Counted from the stretch's first letter, positions 49,631 through 59,241 are shown. The stretch: 64,000 bases of DNA from Acidobacteriota bacterium (GCA_009861545.1 VXME01000070.1:1-64000), one strand, 5' to 3'. Made by a program: numbers and translations. The notes: generated from the letters alone by a model not told the origin.

Positions 49631-51637
49631 TCACAGGTCACGCGCCGCGTCCTCATCTTCCGGCGAGGTCCATTCACTCATGGTTCCGGCAGGACCCTGC
49701 AGATAGTCGTCCCTGGGAATGTCGAAGCCGACTGAACGCATCAGCTCGAGGGCGTTGCCCTTGCCGACCACGCCGGCCCGCAGCGTGTAGTCGAAGCGGA
49801 GCTTTCCATTCGTGAAGTGGTCCGTGAAGTGCACGTTCTCGGCGCGCGGGCCGAGCGCGTCGGTGATCGCCGTCAATGCCAGGTCGTGCGTCGTCACCAG
49901 GCCGACCGCGCCCCGCTCGACGAGGCTCCTGACGACCGCATCGGCGCCGATCCGCCGATCGTGCGAGTTCGTGCCGTGCAGGCATTCGTCGATCAGGAAG
50001 AGGACGGGCAGGGCGTCGGGCGGCGCATCGGGTGCCGCGTCATCCCGGCTCGACGGGTTGTCCGGGCTCGGCGCCGGCAGGGAGGTCCTGGCCAGGATGG
50101 CCCGCAGCCGGACGATTTCCGCGTGGAAGCGAGAGCTGCCGTCCTGCAGCGAGTCGAGGATGCGGATGGACGCGCCGACCGCGAGGGGCGACATCCGCAG
50201 CCGGCGGGCCCGCACCGGTGCGCCGGCCTGGGCGAGAACCGTGTTGACGCCGATGGCGCGGAGCAGCGTGCTCTTGCCCGACATGTTCGAGCCGCTCAGG
50301 ACGAGCACCTGCGGCCGGCCGTCCAGCAGGACGTCGTTGGCGACCGCCTTCGCGTTCAGCAGGGGATGCGCGATGTCCTCCGCCTCGAAGCGCGGCGCCC
50401 CGTCCGCCAGCTCCGGCCAGACGTCGCCGGGTCGTTCGAATCGATATCCGGCCAGCGACACCAGGGCCTCCATCTCGCCGACGGTGTCGAGCCACGTGCC
50501 CAACTTCGGGCCGGAGGCGAGGCGCCAGCGCTCGACCGCGTGCGCGAGGTGCACGTCCCAGACCACGAAGAACCCGAACAGCAGGGCGAAGGCGTTGTGG
50601 CGCGAATCGACCTGCTCCATCAGACGGGTCAGCCGGGCGACCTGCCGCGACGGAGGCTCTCCCGCCACGTCGAGCCGGGCGCGAAGCGCGGCGAGGCGCG
50701 GCGCGCGGAAGCGTTCGGTCTCGAGCCGCGCGAGCAAGCCGCCGAGCAACGCGACGTGCCTTGCCGCGCTGTCGATCCCTTTGAAGACCTGTGCCGCGGC
50801 CGGCTGGATGCGCAACTGCACGAACGCCACCCCGACCACGGCGGCGACGAAGTACCAGCCGAGCAGCGACTGGACGCCGGCCGAGAGATCGAGGGAGCGC
50901 CCCGCCGCCAGCGCGTAGGCGAAGCCGGCGGCGAGGGCCAGCGTCCCGGCCACCGATGCGACGCGCCCCGCCGCCAGAAGCGCCGGCGAATCGAAGGCGG
51001 GCGGCGCCGCGCCCCAGGCGGCCAGAGCCCGTGCGTCGACGGCGGCCCGCGCGTCGTCGCCCAGCACCGCCAGGTCCTCCCGCAGGTCCAGGTTGGGTGT
51101 GAGCTCCTCGACCGCGGCCTGCCTCGCGCGCACGACGGCGGGCGCGGCGGGGGAGAGCAGCCAGTCGGCCAGCGTCGCCATTCCGCGGCGCGTTCGCGCG
51201 GCGCAGAGGCGCTGGAACAGCGAGCCGTCGCCGAACAGGTCGAGGTCGGCCGCGTACAGGTGCTTCGGGTCGGCGAACCCGTCCCCGCGCTCGCCGGTCC
51301 CGGCCCAGGCGTCGTCCAGCCGATCGAGGCCGCGGTCGTAGAACCCGATGGCCCGTTCCAGGCGGCTGCGCTCGGTCTCGATCCGGTCGAGGCGAAACCC
51401 GAGCCAGACGACGCCGGCCACCGGCGCCAGCAGCCACCAGGCGGAGTATCCCGCCCCGCCGACGATGCCGATCCCCAGCACCGCGGCGATGCCCACCAGG
51501 AGCAACCGGACGTTGCCGATGGCGTGGTGCCGCCGCTCGGCGGCCGCGTGCGCCGTCCGGCGAGCCGCCCGCCGTTCCTGGTAGACGGTACGAGGATCCT
51601 GTTCGGTTGGCCGTGAGGCAGGCGTCCGTTCTTTCAT
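49631..51637 (-). CDS. MutS-like ATPase with transmembrane helices
   Basis: This 668-residue protein has two or more N-terminal membrane helices (LLLVGIAAVLGIGIVGGAGY, WWLLAPVAGVVWLGF) and another pair near 250-310, then MutS lever-like helices and the MutS ATPase core. Walker A is LSGSNMSGKSTLLRAIG (Lys about 455), Walker B VLFLIDECLHGTNSHDR and the switch TTHDLAL. A Pro/Ser-rich insert (about 20 residues) interrupts the core before Walker B. No mismatch-binding domain is present. Such membrane MutS paralogues are uncharacterised; a DNA role is not certain. ATG 51637 was chosen as the start of the conserved region. Confidence 0.88.
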   Translation of the reverse strand: MKERTPASRPTEQDPRTVYQERRAARRTAHAAAERRHHAIGNVRLLLVGIAAVLGIGIVGGAGYSAWWLLAPVAGVVWLGFRLDRIETERSRLERAIGFYDRGLDRLDDAWAGTGERGDGFADPKHLYAADLDLFGDGSLFQRLCAARTRRGMATLADWLLSPAAPAVVRARQAAVEELTPNLDLREDLAVLGDDARAAVDARALAAWGAAPPAFDSPALLAAGRVASVAGTLALAAGFAYALAAGRSLDLSAGVQSLLGWYFVAAVVGVAFVQLRIQPAAAQVFKGIDSAARHVALLGGLLARLETERFRAPRLAALRARLDVAGEPPSRQVARLTRLMEQVDSRHNAFALLFGFFVVWDVHLAHAVERWRLASGPKLGTWLDTVGEMEALVSLAGYRFERPGDVWPELADGAPRFEAEDIAHPLLNAKAVANDVLLDGRPQVLVLSGSNMSGKSTLLRAIGVNTVLAQAGAPVRARRLRMSPLAVGASIRILDSLQDGSSRFHAEIVRLRAILARTSLPAPSPDNPSSRDDAAPDAPPDALPVLFLIDECLHGTNSHDRRIGADAVVRSLVERGAVGLVTTHDLALTAITDALGPRAENVHFTDHFTNGKLRFDYTLRAGVVGKGNALELMRSVGFDIPRDDYLQGPAGTMSEWTSPEDEDAARDL

Positions 51638-51771
51638 GAAGGTAACCCGTCGTCCCGCCGCAGTTCGTCGAGGGCTGCTGTCTTCCTTACGTGGATCGTC
51701 TTTCCCAGGTTCGGTGGGGCCGCAGGGGATCGTGGCGGTCCGGAGAGGACGGCGCCGATGAGCGGCCGCCG

Positions 51772-53097
51772 CTACCTTCTGACGGCCCCGAAGTAGCCGG
51801 GCAGGTCCGGCTTCGTATCGCGGAGGATCTCGACGATGGCCCGCCGATCGTCGCGCGTCAGGTGCTCGTACCGCGAGTCGCGGTCGGCGCCCGACAGCAC
51901 CTGCCACAGACGCCGGTAGACGGCGTCCTTCGCGTCGGCCGGCAGCGCGTCGAACGCGGCAGTGTAGACCATGTAGCTGCACGGGTAGCGGAACAGGCGC
52001 AGGTCGAGATCGATCTCCCGCAGCGTCCGCCCGCGCCGGTCGAACGGCCCGCGCGCCTCGAAGGCCGCTTCGAAACCGGCAGTTCCCAGCATGCGGTCGG
52101 TCAGCGGCGACTCGTCGACGAAGACCATGTAGTCGACGAGCGCTCGCACCGCCTCGCGCAGCGTATCGTCTTCATCCACCGTCATTCGTAGCGACGCGCC
52201 GGGCCGGCGGAACAGACCGCGGGTGGCGCGGTGCTCGTGGGCCGCGACCCGGAACTCCCACCCGGTGCGGACGAGCAGGTTCGTCATGTGGGTCTGGTGC
52301 TCCAGCACCATCAGCGCCGCGATGTCGCTGTACGGGGTCAGGTAGCCCGACGTGTCGAACCGACCCTCGACGGTGGGCAGGTTGAAGTTGGCCTCGTCTT
52401 CCAGAAGCATCGGCTGGTCGGGATCGGTCGCCACCGTGTTGCCGACGTGCGGGCCCAGGCCCGTGCTCCCGGTGACGTACCAGCCGCCCCAGCGTGACGA
52501 GATCGGCGTGCGCTGGTCGACGGGAATCGAGACGTACGGCACGCCCTCCGGATCGATGACGGCGCTGCCGACGGCCAGTCCCGGAACGCCGAGCGTTTCG
52601 TCCGAGACGTGGCATTCCAGGCACGACCGCGGCCGTTGGAATCCGCGCGCGCGGCGCCGCTGCGAGAGCGCGTAGAACATCACGCCCTGCTGCGGGTCGA
52701 GGGCGGCCAGCTCGATCGCGGGCGCGCCGCGAATCCAGGCGACGGCGACATCGTCGTTGAAGTAGAGGGCGCGCGGGTTGTCGGGGCCGATGAAGTCCGA
52801 CTGCAGGCTCGTCTTCGAGAAGACCAGGGTCTGCGACTCGACCGGCACGTCGAGGGCGTCGAGCACGGTCGGCAGGAATCCCCGGCGCGCATCGAACGAG
52901 AGCGTCGCCTCGCCGGTCCGCAGCCGCGCGTTCAACTGCGCCACCCGGTCGGTGCGGATGCGTGTGCCGTACTCGATGGCGGGATGCCGGTGTGACGCCG
53001 AGAAGCGCTCCGCCAGCGTCGCCGCGCCGGCGCCGGTGGCGGCGATGAGGCCGCAGGCGATCACCGCGGCGCGTGCGATGGCCGCGCGGTTCGGCAT
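51772..53097 (-). CDS. Exported c-type heme protein of unknown family
   Basis: 441 residues. A signal peptide (AVIACGLIAATGAGA) precedes a single heme-binding CLECH (Cys 159, Cys 162, His 163) in SCLECHVSDETLGVPG. Histidines and methionines downstream could supply the distal ligand. The rest is not recognised as a known cytochrome and lacks enzymatic motifs I know. It may serve periplasmic electron transfer. It ends close to the MutS-like gene with 134 bases between. Confidence 0.75.
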   Translation of the reverse strand: MPNRAAIARAAVIACGLIAATGAGAATLAERFSASHRHPAIEYGTRIRTDRVAQLNARLRTGEATLSFDARRGFLPTVLDALDVPVESQTLVFSKTSLQSDFIGPDNPRALYFNDDVAVAWIRGAPAIELAALDPQQGVMFYALSQRRRARGFQRPRSCLECHVSDETLGVPGLAVGSAVIDPEGVPYVSIPVDQRTPISSRWGGWYVTGSTGLGPHVGNTVATDPDQPMLLEDEANFNLPTVEGRFDTSGYLTPYSDIAALMVLEHQTHMTNLLVRTGWEFRVAAHEHRATRGLFRRPGASLRMTVDEDDTLREAVRALVDYMVFVDESPLTDRMLGTAGFEAAFEARGPFDRRGRTLREIDLDLRLFRYPCSYMVYTAAFDALPADAKDAVYRRLWQVLSGADRDSRYEHLTRDDRRAIVEILRDTKPDLPGYFGAVRR

Positions 53098-53101
53098 CGA
53101 T

Positions 53102-53335
53102 CTACGGAAGGAATGTGAGCTTGAACACCATTCCCGTGGTGCTCAGGAGCAGTCCGATCACGATCGGCCCGAAGACTGCCTTGAGGACCTTGATATCGGC
53201 CTTCACGTCGGCGATATCCGCTTTGGTGGCGAGCTGTTCCCCCACCGGGATCGCCGCGGCCGCAGCGCGGGCCTTGTCGTGAGAGGCGCCCGCCTCGATC
53301 AGGGCGTCGTAGACCTCGCTGACGATGACGCTCAT
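53102..53335 (-). CDS. Small DUF1640-like coiled-coil membrane protein
   Basis: A 77-residue protein: MSVIVSEVYDALIEAGASHD, then LATKADIADVKADIKVLKAV and a C-terminal membrane helix (GPIVIGLLLSTTGMVFKL). The ATKADIxxVKxDI signature and single C-terminal helix match the protein at 23046. It lies four bases before the heme protein and could be cotranscribed with it. Confidence 0.75.
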   Translation of the reverse strand: MSVIVSEVYDALIEAGASHDKARAAAAAIPVGEQLATKADIADVKADIKVLKAVFGPIVIGLLLSTTGMVFKLTFLP

Positions 53336-53577
53336 CGCTTCCACTGTAGCCGTCGGGGACCTTCCTGACAACCGACACGGACGCGCCTGGTCGCCGCAGG
53401 GAATCCGGGCCGGTCGCACGAGCTACATGCGGAATCCGCTGGCCGGCTGGCGCACCCTGTAAACTGTAGACCGGCGCGAGGCGTCAGACTCGTTGAAGCG
53501 GGGTAGTTCCCGAAGCTTCCCGGTTCGGGTGCGTCACGCATCGAGCCTTCGTGACGACCACCCCACGGACCACGTCA

Positions 53578-55896
53578 ATGCCGCGACTCATCAAGATACC
53601 GATGCTCTCGCTGTGCCTGTTGACCGCAACCGCGGTGGTGGACCTCCGCGCGCAATCCGGCGCAGGGTTCCCGATGGGCATCCACGGGCCCGATCGCCCC
53701 CGCGTGGACGACTCCGTCGTCGCGACGTCGGGCGCGGGCTACGGAATCCTCGGCGGCCGGCCGCGCGTCAGGGTGCGGCGCACCGACACGCCGCCGGAGA
53801 TCGACGGCCGCCTCGACGACGAGGTGTGGCGCACCGCCGCCATGCTCTCGGAGTTCGTGCAGCAGTCCCCGCTCGACGGCGCCCCGGCGACGGAAGAGAC
53901 CGAGATCTACATCTCCTACGACAGCGACCACATCTACTTCGCCTTCTACCTGCACTACGCCGACCCGAGCATCATGCGGGCCAGCCGGGTGGACCGCGAC
54001 ACGGCGTGGCAGGACGATCTGATGACGGTCTACCTCGACACGTTCATGGATCAGCAGGTCTGCTACGACTTCGATCTCAACGGCTACAACGTGCAGGGCG
54101 ACGGCATCATCAATGCCAGTCAGCCGCGCGGCGGCCCGATCCCGGTCGCCGACCGGTCCTGGGAGGCGCTGTTCTACAGCGGGACGCAGATCGTCGAGGA
54201 CGGCTACACGGCCGAGATGGCGATTCCGTTCAAGAGCTTCCGCTACCCGGAGCAGCCCCCCGGCGTGGAGCACCGCTGGGGCTTCCAGATCGTGCGCGAG
54301 ATCAAGGGCAAGAACCAGGAGAACGTGGTCTGGGCGCCGATGTCGCGCGACGTGCAGAGCTTCATGGCGCAGATGGGCGTGCTCGAGGGGATGACCGATC
54401 TGTCGACGAGCCGCAACCTGGAGGTCCTGCCGTCGTTCACCGCTATCCAGTACAGCTCGATCGATAGCGAGACCGGCGACTTCGTCAACCGGGGCACCGA
54501 CCCGGAAGGGGGCGTGAACGTCAAGTACGGCATCACGTCGAACCTGACCGCCGACTTCACCGGCAACCCCGACTTCTCGCAGATCGAGTCGGACCTGCCG
54601 CAGATCGAGGTCAACCAGCGCTTCCCCCTGTTCTTCCCCGAGCTGCGGCCCTTTTTCCTGGAGGGAGCCGAGATCTTCGAGTTCGTCTCGCCGGTCGACC
54701 TGGTGCATACCCGGACGTTGGTGGACCCGAATGTCGGCGCCAAGCTGACCGGCAAGGTGGGCAACACGACGCTCGGTGTGATGGTGACCGACGACGAGGC
54801 GCCGGGCAAGCGCGACGACCCGAACGATCCGGGGTTCGGCAGGAACGCGCAGGTGGCGATCGGCCGGGCGCGCTACGACCTCTACTCGGAGTCGCACATC
54901 GGGGTGCTGGCGACGGACCGCGAGTTCCTCGACGGGTACAACCGCGTGGGGGGCATCGACGGCCAGTTCCGGCTGAGTCAGGCCACCCGGCTCAACTTCG
55001 TCGCGTTCCAGTCGCAGGACCGGGACGAGCAGGGCGTAGAGCGCAGCGGGCCGATGCTCGGCGCCATGGTCGGGCACGAGGGCCGTAACCTGCAGGCCAG
55101 GTTCTTCGGAGCGCGCATCGACCCCGACTTCCGTACCGACGTCGGGTTCCTGCAGCGCGTGGACCAGCGGCTCGGGGGCGCCAACGTCGGATACCGCTGG
55201 TGGCCCGAGCACTGGCTCATCAGTTGGGGGCCGTCCATCGACTACCAGCTCAGCTACACCCACGCGGGCATCCGGGAGGACGAGATCATCGATGCCGAGG
55301 TGAACTTCGACTTCTCCCGGAACATCAACGTCGGCGCGAACGCCATCCAGGCCCACGAGCGGTTCGGGGGCGTCGACTTCGACCGCCGCAACTACGATGT
55401 CTCCACCTTCATCAGCACGAGCCGCCTGTTCTCGCTCGGCGGCAGCTACCGGTGGGGGGACGAGATCTACTACATCGACCGGCGGAATCCGTACCTGGGG
55501 CGCGGCAACAGCGCGTCGCTCTCTGCTACGGTCCGGCCGGATCCGCGGCTCACCTCGCAGCTCGACCTCGTCACCAGCCGCTTCTTCGACGTCCGCAACG
55601 GCAGTCGCGAGGTGTTCAACGTGCAGGTGCTTCGGGCGCTGTCGACATTCACCTTCACCGACCGGCTGCTGCTGCGGAACATCACCGAGTACAACTCGTT
55701 CCGGGGCACGCTGGGGACGAACCTTCTCTTCACCTATCGCATCAACGCGCTGACCGTGTTCTACGTCGGCTACGATGATCACTACCGGCAGGAGGACCTG
55801 ATCGACGTGCACGGTTCGCGGTTCTTCCAGTCGACGGCCTACCGGCGGACGAACCGCGCGCTCTTCACGAAGCTGCGGATTCTGTTCCGCTACTGA
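53578..55896 (+). CDS. DUF5916 protein with N-terminal CBM9-like domain
   Basis: This 772-residue exported protein has a signal peptide (KIPMLSLCLLTATAVVDLRA), a CBM9-like sugar-binding domain (VRRTDTPPEIDGRLDDEVWR, IYFAFYLHYADPS, YTAEMAIPFKSFRYPE) and a DUF5916 region with many alternating-hydrophobic strands and a final aromatic (ILFRY) typical of outer-membrane beta-barrels. It probably binds or admits carbohydrate at the cell surface. ATG 53578 was preferred over an upstream GTG at 53551 because it gives the cleaner signal peptide. Confidence 0.88.
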   Translation: MPRLIKIPMLSLCLLTATAVVDLRAQSGAGFPMGIHGPDRPRVDDSVVATSGAGYGILGGRPRVRVRRTDTPPEIDGRLDDEVWRTAAMLSEFVQQSPLDGAPATEETEIYISYDSDHIYFAFYLHYADPSIMRASRVDRDTAWQDDLMTVYLDTFMDQQVCYDFDLNGYNVQGDGIINASQPRGGPIPVADRSWEALFYSGTQIVEDGYTAEMAIPFKSFRYPEQPPGVEHRWGFQIVREIKGKNQENVVWAPMSRDVQSFMAQMGVLEGMTDLSTSRNLEVLPSFTAIQYSSIDSETGDFVNRGTDPEGGVNVKYGITSNLTADFTGNPDFSQIESDLPQIEVNQRFPLFFPELRPFFLEGAEIFEFVSPVDLVHTRTLVDPNVGAKLTGKVGNTTLGVMVTDDEAPGKRDDPNDPGFGRNAQVAIGRARYDLYSESHIGVLATDREFLDGYNRVGGIDGQFRLSQATRLNFVAFQSQDRDEQGVERSGPMLGAMVGHEGRNLQARFFGARIDPDFRTDVGFLQRVDQRLGGANVGYRWWPEHWLISWGPSIDYQLSYTHAGIREDEIIDAEVNFDFSRNINVGANAIQAHERFGGVDFDRRNYDVSTFISTSRLFSLGGSYRWGDEIYYIDRRNPYLGRGNSASLSATVRPDPRLTSQLDLVTSRFFDVRNGSREVFNVQVLRALSTFTFTDRLLLRNITEYNSFRGTLGTNLLFTYRINALTVFYVGYDDHYRQEDLIDVHGSRFFQSTAYRRTNRALFTKLRILFRY

Positions 55897-56024
55897 CGCC
55901 GAGGAGTCCGGACGTGGGTTCCCCGGCAGCCGCAGGGGGCAATGGGCGATTCGGCTCGCGGAATGTAGACGCTTCACAGCGAGGGCGCTCCGACTTGGGG
56001 AGCTGCGAAAGGTCCGGGTGACGC

Positions 56025-56450
56025 ATGAGTGACGATGCCGAGAAGGTGGAGATGTCGGATGCGGAGTGGTGCGAGCTGCTCTCGCAGGAGTCCTACGCCG
56101 TCCTGTTCAAGGAGGCGACCGAGCCGCCCGGCTCGAGCGCGCTCAACCACGAGAAGCGCAAGGGAACGTTCATCTGCGCGGCCTGCAACCTGCCGCTCTT
56201 CGAGTCGTCCGCCAAGTACGAGAGCGGCACCGGCTGGCCGAGCTTCTTCGATGCCATTCCCGGCAGCGTCGGCACGAAGACGGACTTCAAGCTGATCCTG
56301 CCGCGCACCGAGTACCACTGCGTGCGCTGCGGCGGTCACCAGGGGCACGTGTTCAAGGACGGCCCGCGGCCGACCGGGCAGCGCTACTGCAACAACGGCG
56401 TCGCGCTGCGGTTCGTGCCCGCCGGCGAGGAGCTGCCCCCGCTGCGGTAA
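56025..56450 (+). CDS. msrB: Peptide-methionine (R)-S-oxide reductase MsrB
   Basis: 141 residues. Two zinc CxxC pairs (Cys 51/54 and 99/102), GTGWPSFFDAI, HVFKDGPRPTGQRYCNNGVALRF with the catalytic Cys 122. It reduces the R isomer of methionine sulfoxide in oxidised proteins. No signal peptide, so cytosolic. Its stop overlaps the next ATG (TAATG at 56448-56452), placing it in an operon with a propeller and a VTT membrane protein. Confidence 0.95.
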   Translation: MSDDAEKVEMSDAEWCELLSQESYAVLFKEATEPPGSSALNHEKRKGTFICAACNLPLFESSAKYESGTGWPSFFDAIPGSVGTKTDFKLILPRTEYHCVRCGGHQGHVFKDGPRPTGQRYCNNGVALRFVPAGEELPPLR

Positions 56451-57727
56451 TGATCGAGACCGGGATGCCGAGTGACGATCGGGTCGTGGTGCAACGGGCG
56501 ATTGTCGCGGCGCTCGTGGTAGCGGCCGGTGCGGTGGGGTCCGCGCAGGAGTGGACCGGATGGCGCGGACCGGAACGCGACGGGATCGTGGCGGCCTCGC
56601 GGACGCTCGAGGCTTGGCCCGAAGCGTTCGCCCGCGCCTGGCGGGTCGAGATTGGAGAGGGCTACTCTTCGCCGGTGGTTTCCGGCGGGCGCGTCTTCCT
56701 CCACAGTCGGGAGGGCGACGCGGAGGTCGTGACCGCGTTCGACCTGTCGGGCGGCGTGCGCCTGTGGCGACAGGACTACCCGGCGCTCTACGTCCAGAAC
56801 GACATCGTTCCGGGTGGCATGCCGGGTCCGTTCGCGACGCCGTTGGTCGATGGTGGTCGCCTGTTCACGCTGGGCGCGGCCGGCATCCTCTCGAGCTGGG
56901 ACGCGGCGTCGGGCGCGCTGCTCTGGCGGAACGACTACTCGGCGTCGGTGCAGGTGACCGGTCTGTTCTGCGGCACATCGGCCTCGCCGCTCGTCGCCGA
57001 TGGGATGCTGATCGTGCAGGTCGGCAGCGACGCCGGGGGCGGCCGCGTACTCGCGCTGGACCCGGCGACGGGGGACGAGGTCTGGGTCTGGCGCGGCGTG
57101 GGCCCTGGATATGCGTCGCCGATCGTGGCCGAGATCGAGGGGCATCGCCAGATTGTGACGCTGACCGAATCGTCGGTCGTCGGGCTCGCCGCGGAGAACG
57201 GCGCACTGTTGTGGAGCATGCCGTTCACCGACGAATGGCACGAGAACATCATGACGCCCGTCTGGACCGGCGAGCACCTGGTGGTCTCCGGTCCCCGCCA
57301 GGGAACCCACGCGTTCGCGATCCGGCGCGAGAACGACGGCTGGCGAGCCGCTCCCGGTTGGAGCAACGCGAGGGTCACGATGTACATGAGCTCGCCGGTG
57401 CTGGTGGCCGGCACCCTCTACGGACACTCGTCCACTCGTAGCGGCCAGTTCGTGGCACTGGATGCCGCCAGCGGCGCCGTGCAATGGGCGAGCGAGGGAA
57501 GGGAGGGCGACCTCGCGTCCGTGCTGCTCGCCGGAGACGATCTCCTGCTGCTGAACAGCGACGCCGAGCTGGTTGTGGCCGAGCCGAACGCGGAGGCGTT
57601 CGCCGTCGCGCGCCAGTACGAGGTGGCGGACGGGGCCACCTGGTCGATGCCGGTTCCGTTGCCCGACGGCCTGCTCGTCCGGGACGCGACCAGCCTCGTG
57701 CGCCTCGTTCCGGCCGCACACCGTTGA
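56450..57727 (+). CDS. Exported PQQ-type beta-propeller protein
   Basis: A 425-residue protein with a signal (RAIVAALVVAAGAVGSA), entry motif EWTGWRGPERDG and blades such as VTAFDLSGGVRLW, LSSWDAASGALLW, VLALDPATGDEVW and FVALDAASGAVQW. ATG 56450 is in the msrB stop codon and the end is in the next gene's start (TGATG), so three genes are coupled. Same group as the genes at 16984, 46045 and 47666. Confidence 0.87.
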   Translation: MIETGMPSDDRVVVQRAIVAALVVAAGAVGSAQEWTGWRGPERDGIVAASRTLEAWPEAFARAWRVEIGEGYSSPVVSGGRVFLHSREGDAEVVTAFDLSGGVRLWRQDYPALYVQNDIVPGGMPGPFATPLVDGGRLFTLGAAGILSSWDAASGALLWRNDYSASVQVTGLFCGTSASPLVADGMLIVQVGSDAGGGRVLALDPATGDEVWVWRGVGPGYASPIVAEIEGHRQIVTLTESSVVGLAAENGALLWSMPFTDEWHENIMTPVWTGEHLVVSGPRQGTHAFAIRRENDGWRAAPGWSNARVTMYMSSPVLVAGTLYGHSSTRSGQFVALDAASGAVQWASEGREGDLASVLLAGDDLLLLNSDAELVVAEPNAEAFAVARQYEVADGATWSMPVPLPDGLLVRDATSLVRLVPAAHR

Positions 57728-58287
57728 TGACCACAGGCCGGCGCATCGCCCTCGGCTTCTGGCTGACCGTGACGGTCGGTCTCGGCGCGCTGTACGTCGC
57801 GCGGCCGGACCTCATCGAGCCGGCGCGGCTCGGCGACGTGCTCAGGCAGTCGGGTCCGTTCGTGCTGCTCGGTTACGTCGTCGTCAGCGTCGTGCGTCCC
57901 GTGACGCTGATTCCCAGCACGGTGCTGATCGTCGTCGGGACGCTCCTCTTTCCGGATCGCTACTGGACGGTGTTCGCGGTCTCGCTCGGCGGCGTCGTCG
58001 CATCGGCCGCGCTCATCTATTACTTCTTCGACTTCCTGGGCCTGGCCGAGCTGTTCGAGCGCCGGCACGCGGCGCGCGTCCGGTGGCTGGAGGAGCAGAT
58101 ACGGCTGCGCGGCTTCTGGATCGTGGTCGGCTGGTCGGTCTTCCCGGCGGTGCCGACCGACGCCATCTGCTACGTCGCCGGCTCCCTGCGGATGCCGATC
58201 GGGAAGTTCCTGCTCGGCGTGACCCTCGGCGAGATTCCCGTGGTCGCGTTCTACGTCACGGGCGGGACGTGGCTGTTCGGATCGTGA
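57727..58287 (+). CDS. TVP38/TMEM64 (VTT/DedA-like) membrane protein
   Basis: This 186-residue protein has several membrane helices and the VTT-type pattern: VVSVVRPVTLIPSTVLIVVG (reentrant-loop region), GGVVASAALIYYFFDFLG and RGFWIVVGWSVFPAVPTDAI. Relatives act as lipid scramblases or transporters. ATG 57727 overlaps the propeller stop by one base. The basis for linking it to msrB and the propeller is only the operon. Confidence 0.85.
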   Translation: MTTGRRIALGFWLTVTVGLGALYVARPDLIEPARLGDVLRQSGPFVLLGYVVVSVVRPVTLIPSTVLIVVGTLLFPDRYWTVFAVSLGGVVASAALIYYFFDFLGLAELFERRHAARVRWLEEQIRLRGFWIVVGWSVFPAVPTDAICYVAGSLRMPIGKFLLGVTLGEIPVVAFYVTGGTWLFGS

Positions 58288-58323
58288 GGGCTTGGCTGTG
58301 AAAGGGGGCCGCGGGCTCTACTG

Positions 58324-59160
58324 TCAGCGTTGTCTGTCCGGCACCCACGCGGTGGTCCGCCCGCCTATCGTCACGTGTTCGATCCGCTCGCCGCGCGTCG
58401 TGCGCGCGTCGCCCTGCTTCCCCCAGCGCCGGTGGAACAGCCACGTGCGGGGATAGAGGGAGTCGTCTGCGTTCGCTTCCACTGCGCGCTTGACGATGGT
58501 GCCGAGCTTGGTTCTCAAGCGCTGCGCCTCGGCGCCGGTCAACGAAGACGCCCGCCGCCGGGGATCGATCCCGGCCTGGAAGAGCACCTCGTCGGCGATC
58601 CAGTTGCCCACCCCGGCGGCGAACGACTGGTCGAGGAGCAGCGACTTGAGGATGCCGCCACGGCCCCGCAGCAGATCGGAGAACCGCTTCGGCGGGGGCA
58701 TCGCCAGCAGCGGATCGAAGCCGAGTTTCGAGATTGGCGGCTCGCGTTCGGGATCCTCGCGCAGCAGGATGCGCCCGAGCCGGCGCCCGTCGGTCATCGC
58801 CAGCTCGCCGCCGTCGTCCAGGTGCAGCCGGATCTTCAGGAAGCGGGGCGGCCAGACGGACGTGTCCTCGCGCGGTCCCGACTTGAGCTGCAGCGGCGTC
58901 GAGGCCGGCGTCTTGAACCCGCCCGACATCCCGAAGTGGAAGAGCGGATGCGGCGGCGTGTCCAGCTCCAGCCAGAGCTGCTTGCCCCAGCGCCGTGCCG
59001 CGACGATCCGCTTTCCCTTCAGTGTGCGTCGCCAGCGCGCCGGCTCGACGCCGGCGAACACGAGCGGGTCGTCGTTGCACCACACCCGCTCGATCCGGCG
59101 CCCGACCGTCACTGCTTCCGCCAGCTTGCGTCCCCGTTCGACCTCCGGCAACTCCGGCAC
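58324..59160 (-). CDS. Formamidopyrimidine-DNA glycosylase, zincless form
   Basis: This 278-residue enzyme has the N-terminal catalytic MPELPEVERGRK (Pro 2, Glu 3), Lys in TLKGKRI, Fpg/Nei H2TH segment (LLDQSFAAGVGNWIADEVLF) and a C-terminal finger-like FHRRWGKQGDARTTRGERIE with IGGRTTAWVPDRQR. The four cysteines that normally bind zinc (CxxC and CPxCQ) are absent while IGGRTT and the final Q are kept, so it is a zincless finger like those of plant FPG and some viral Nei proteins. It excises oxidised purines and nicks the abasic site. It could be a Fpg/Nei paralogue with altered specificity. Confidence 0.88.
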   Translation of the reverse strand: MPELPEVERGRKLAEAVTVGRRIERVWCNDDPLVFAGVEPARWRRTLKGKRIVAARRWGKQLWLELDTPPHPLFHFGMSGGFKTPASTPLQLKSGPREDTSVWPPRFLKIRLHLDDGGELAMTDGRRLGRILLREDPEREPPISKLGFDPLLAMPPPKRFSDLLRGRGGILKSLLLDQSFAAGVGNWIADEVLFQAGIDPRRRASSLTGAEAQRLRTKLGTIVKRAVEANADDSLYPRTWLFHRRWGKQGDARTTRGERIEHVTIGGRTTAWVPDRQR

Positions 59161-59241
59161 GTCACCTCCCGGACCCGTGCATCGTAACCGGGGCGGCCAG
59201 GTGTCCGTGGCGAAGCGCTTTCCGGGCTACTATCGAGAATC

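Noticed and set aside
53575-55977. An 800-codon minus-strand frame opposite the DUF5916 gene
   Set aside because: Antisense artefact of high-GC coding DNA; low-complexity R/V/H/E content, no domain.
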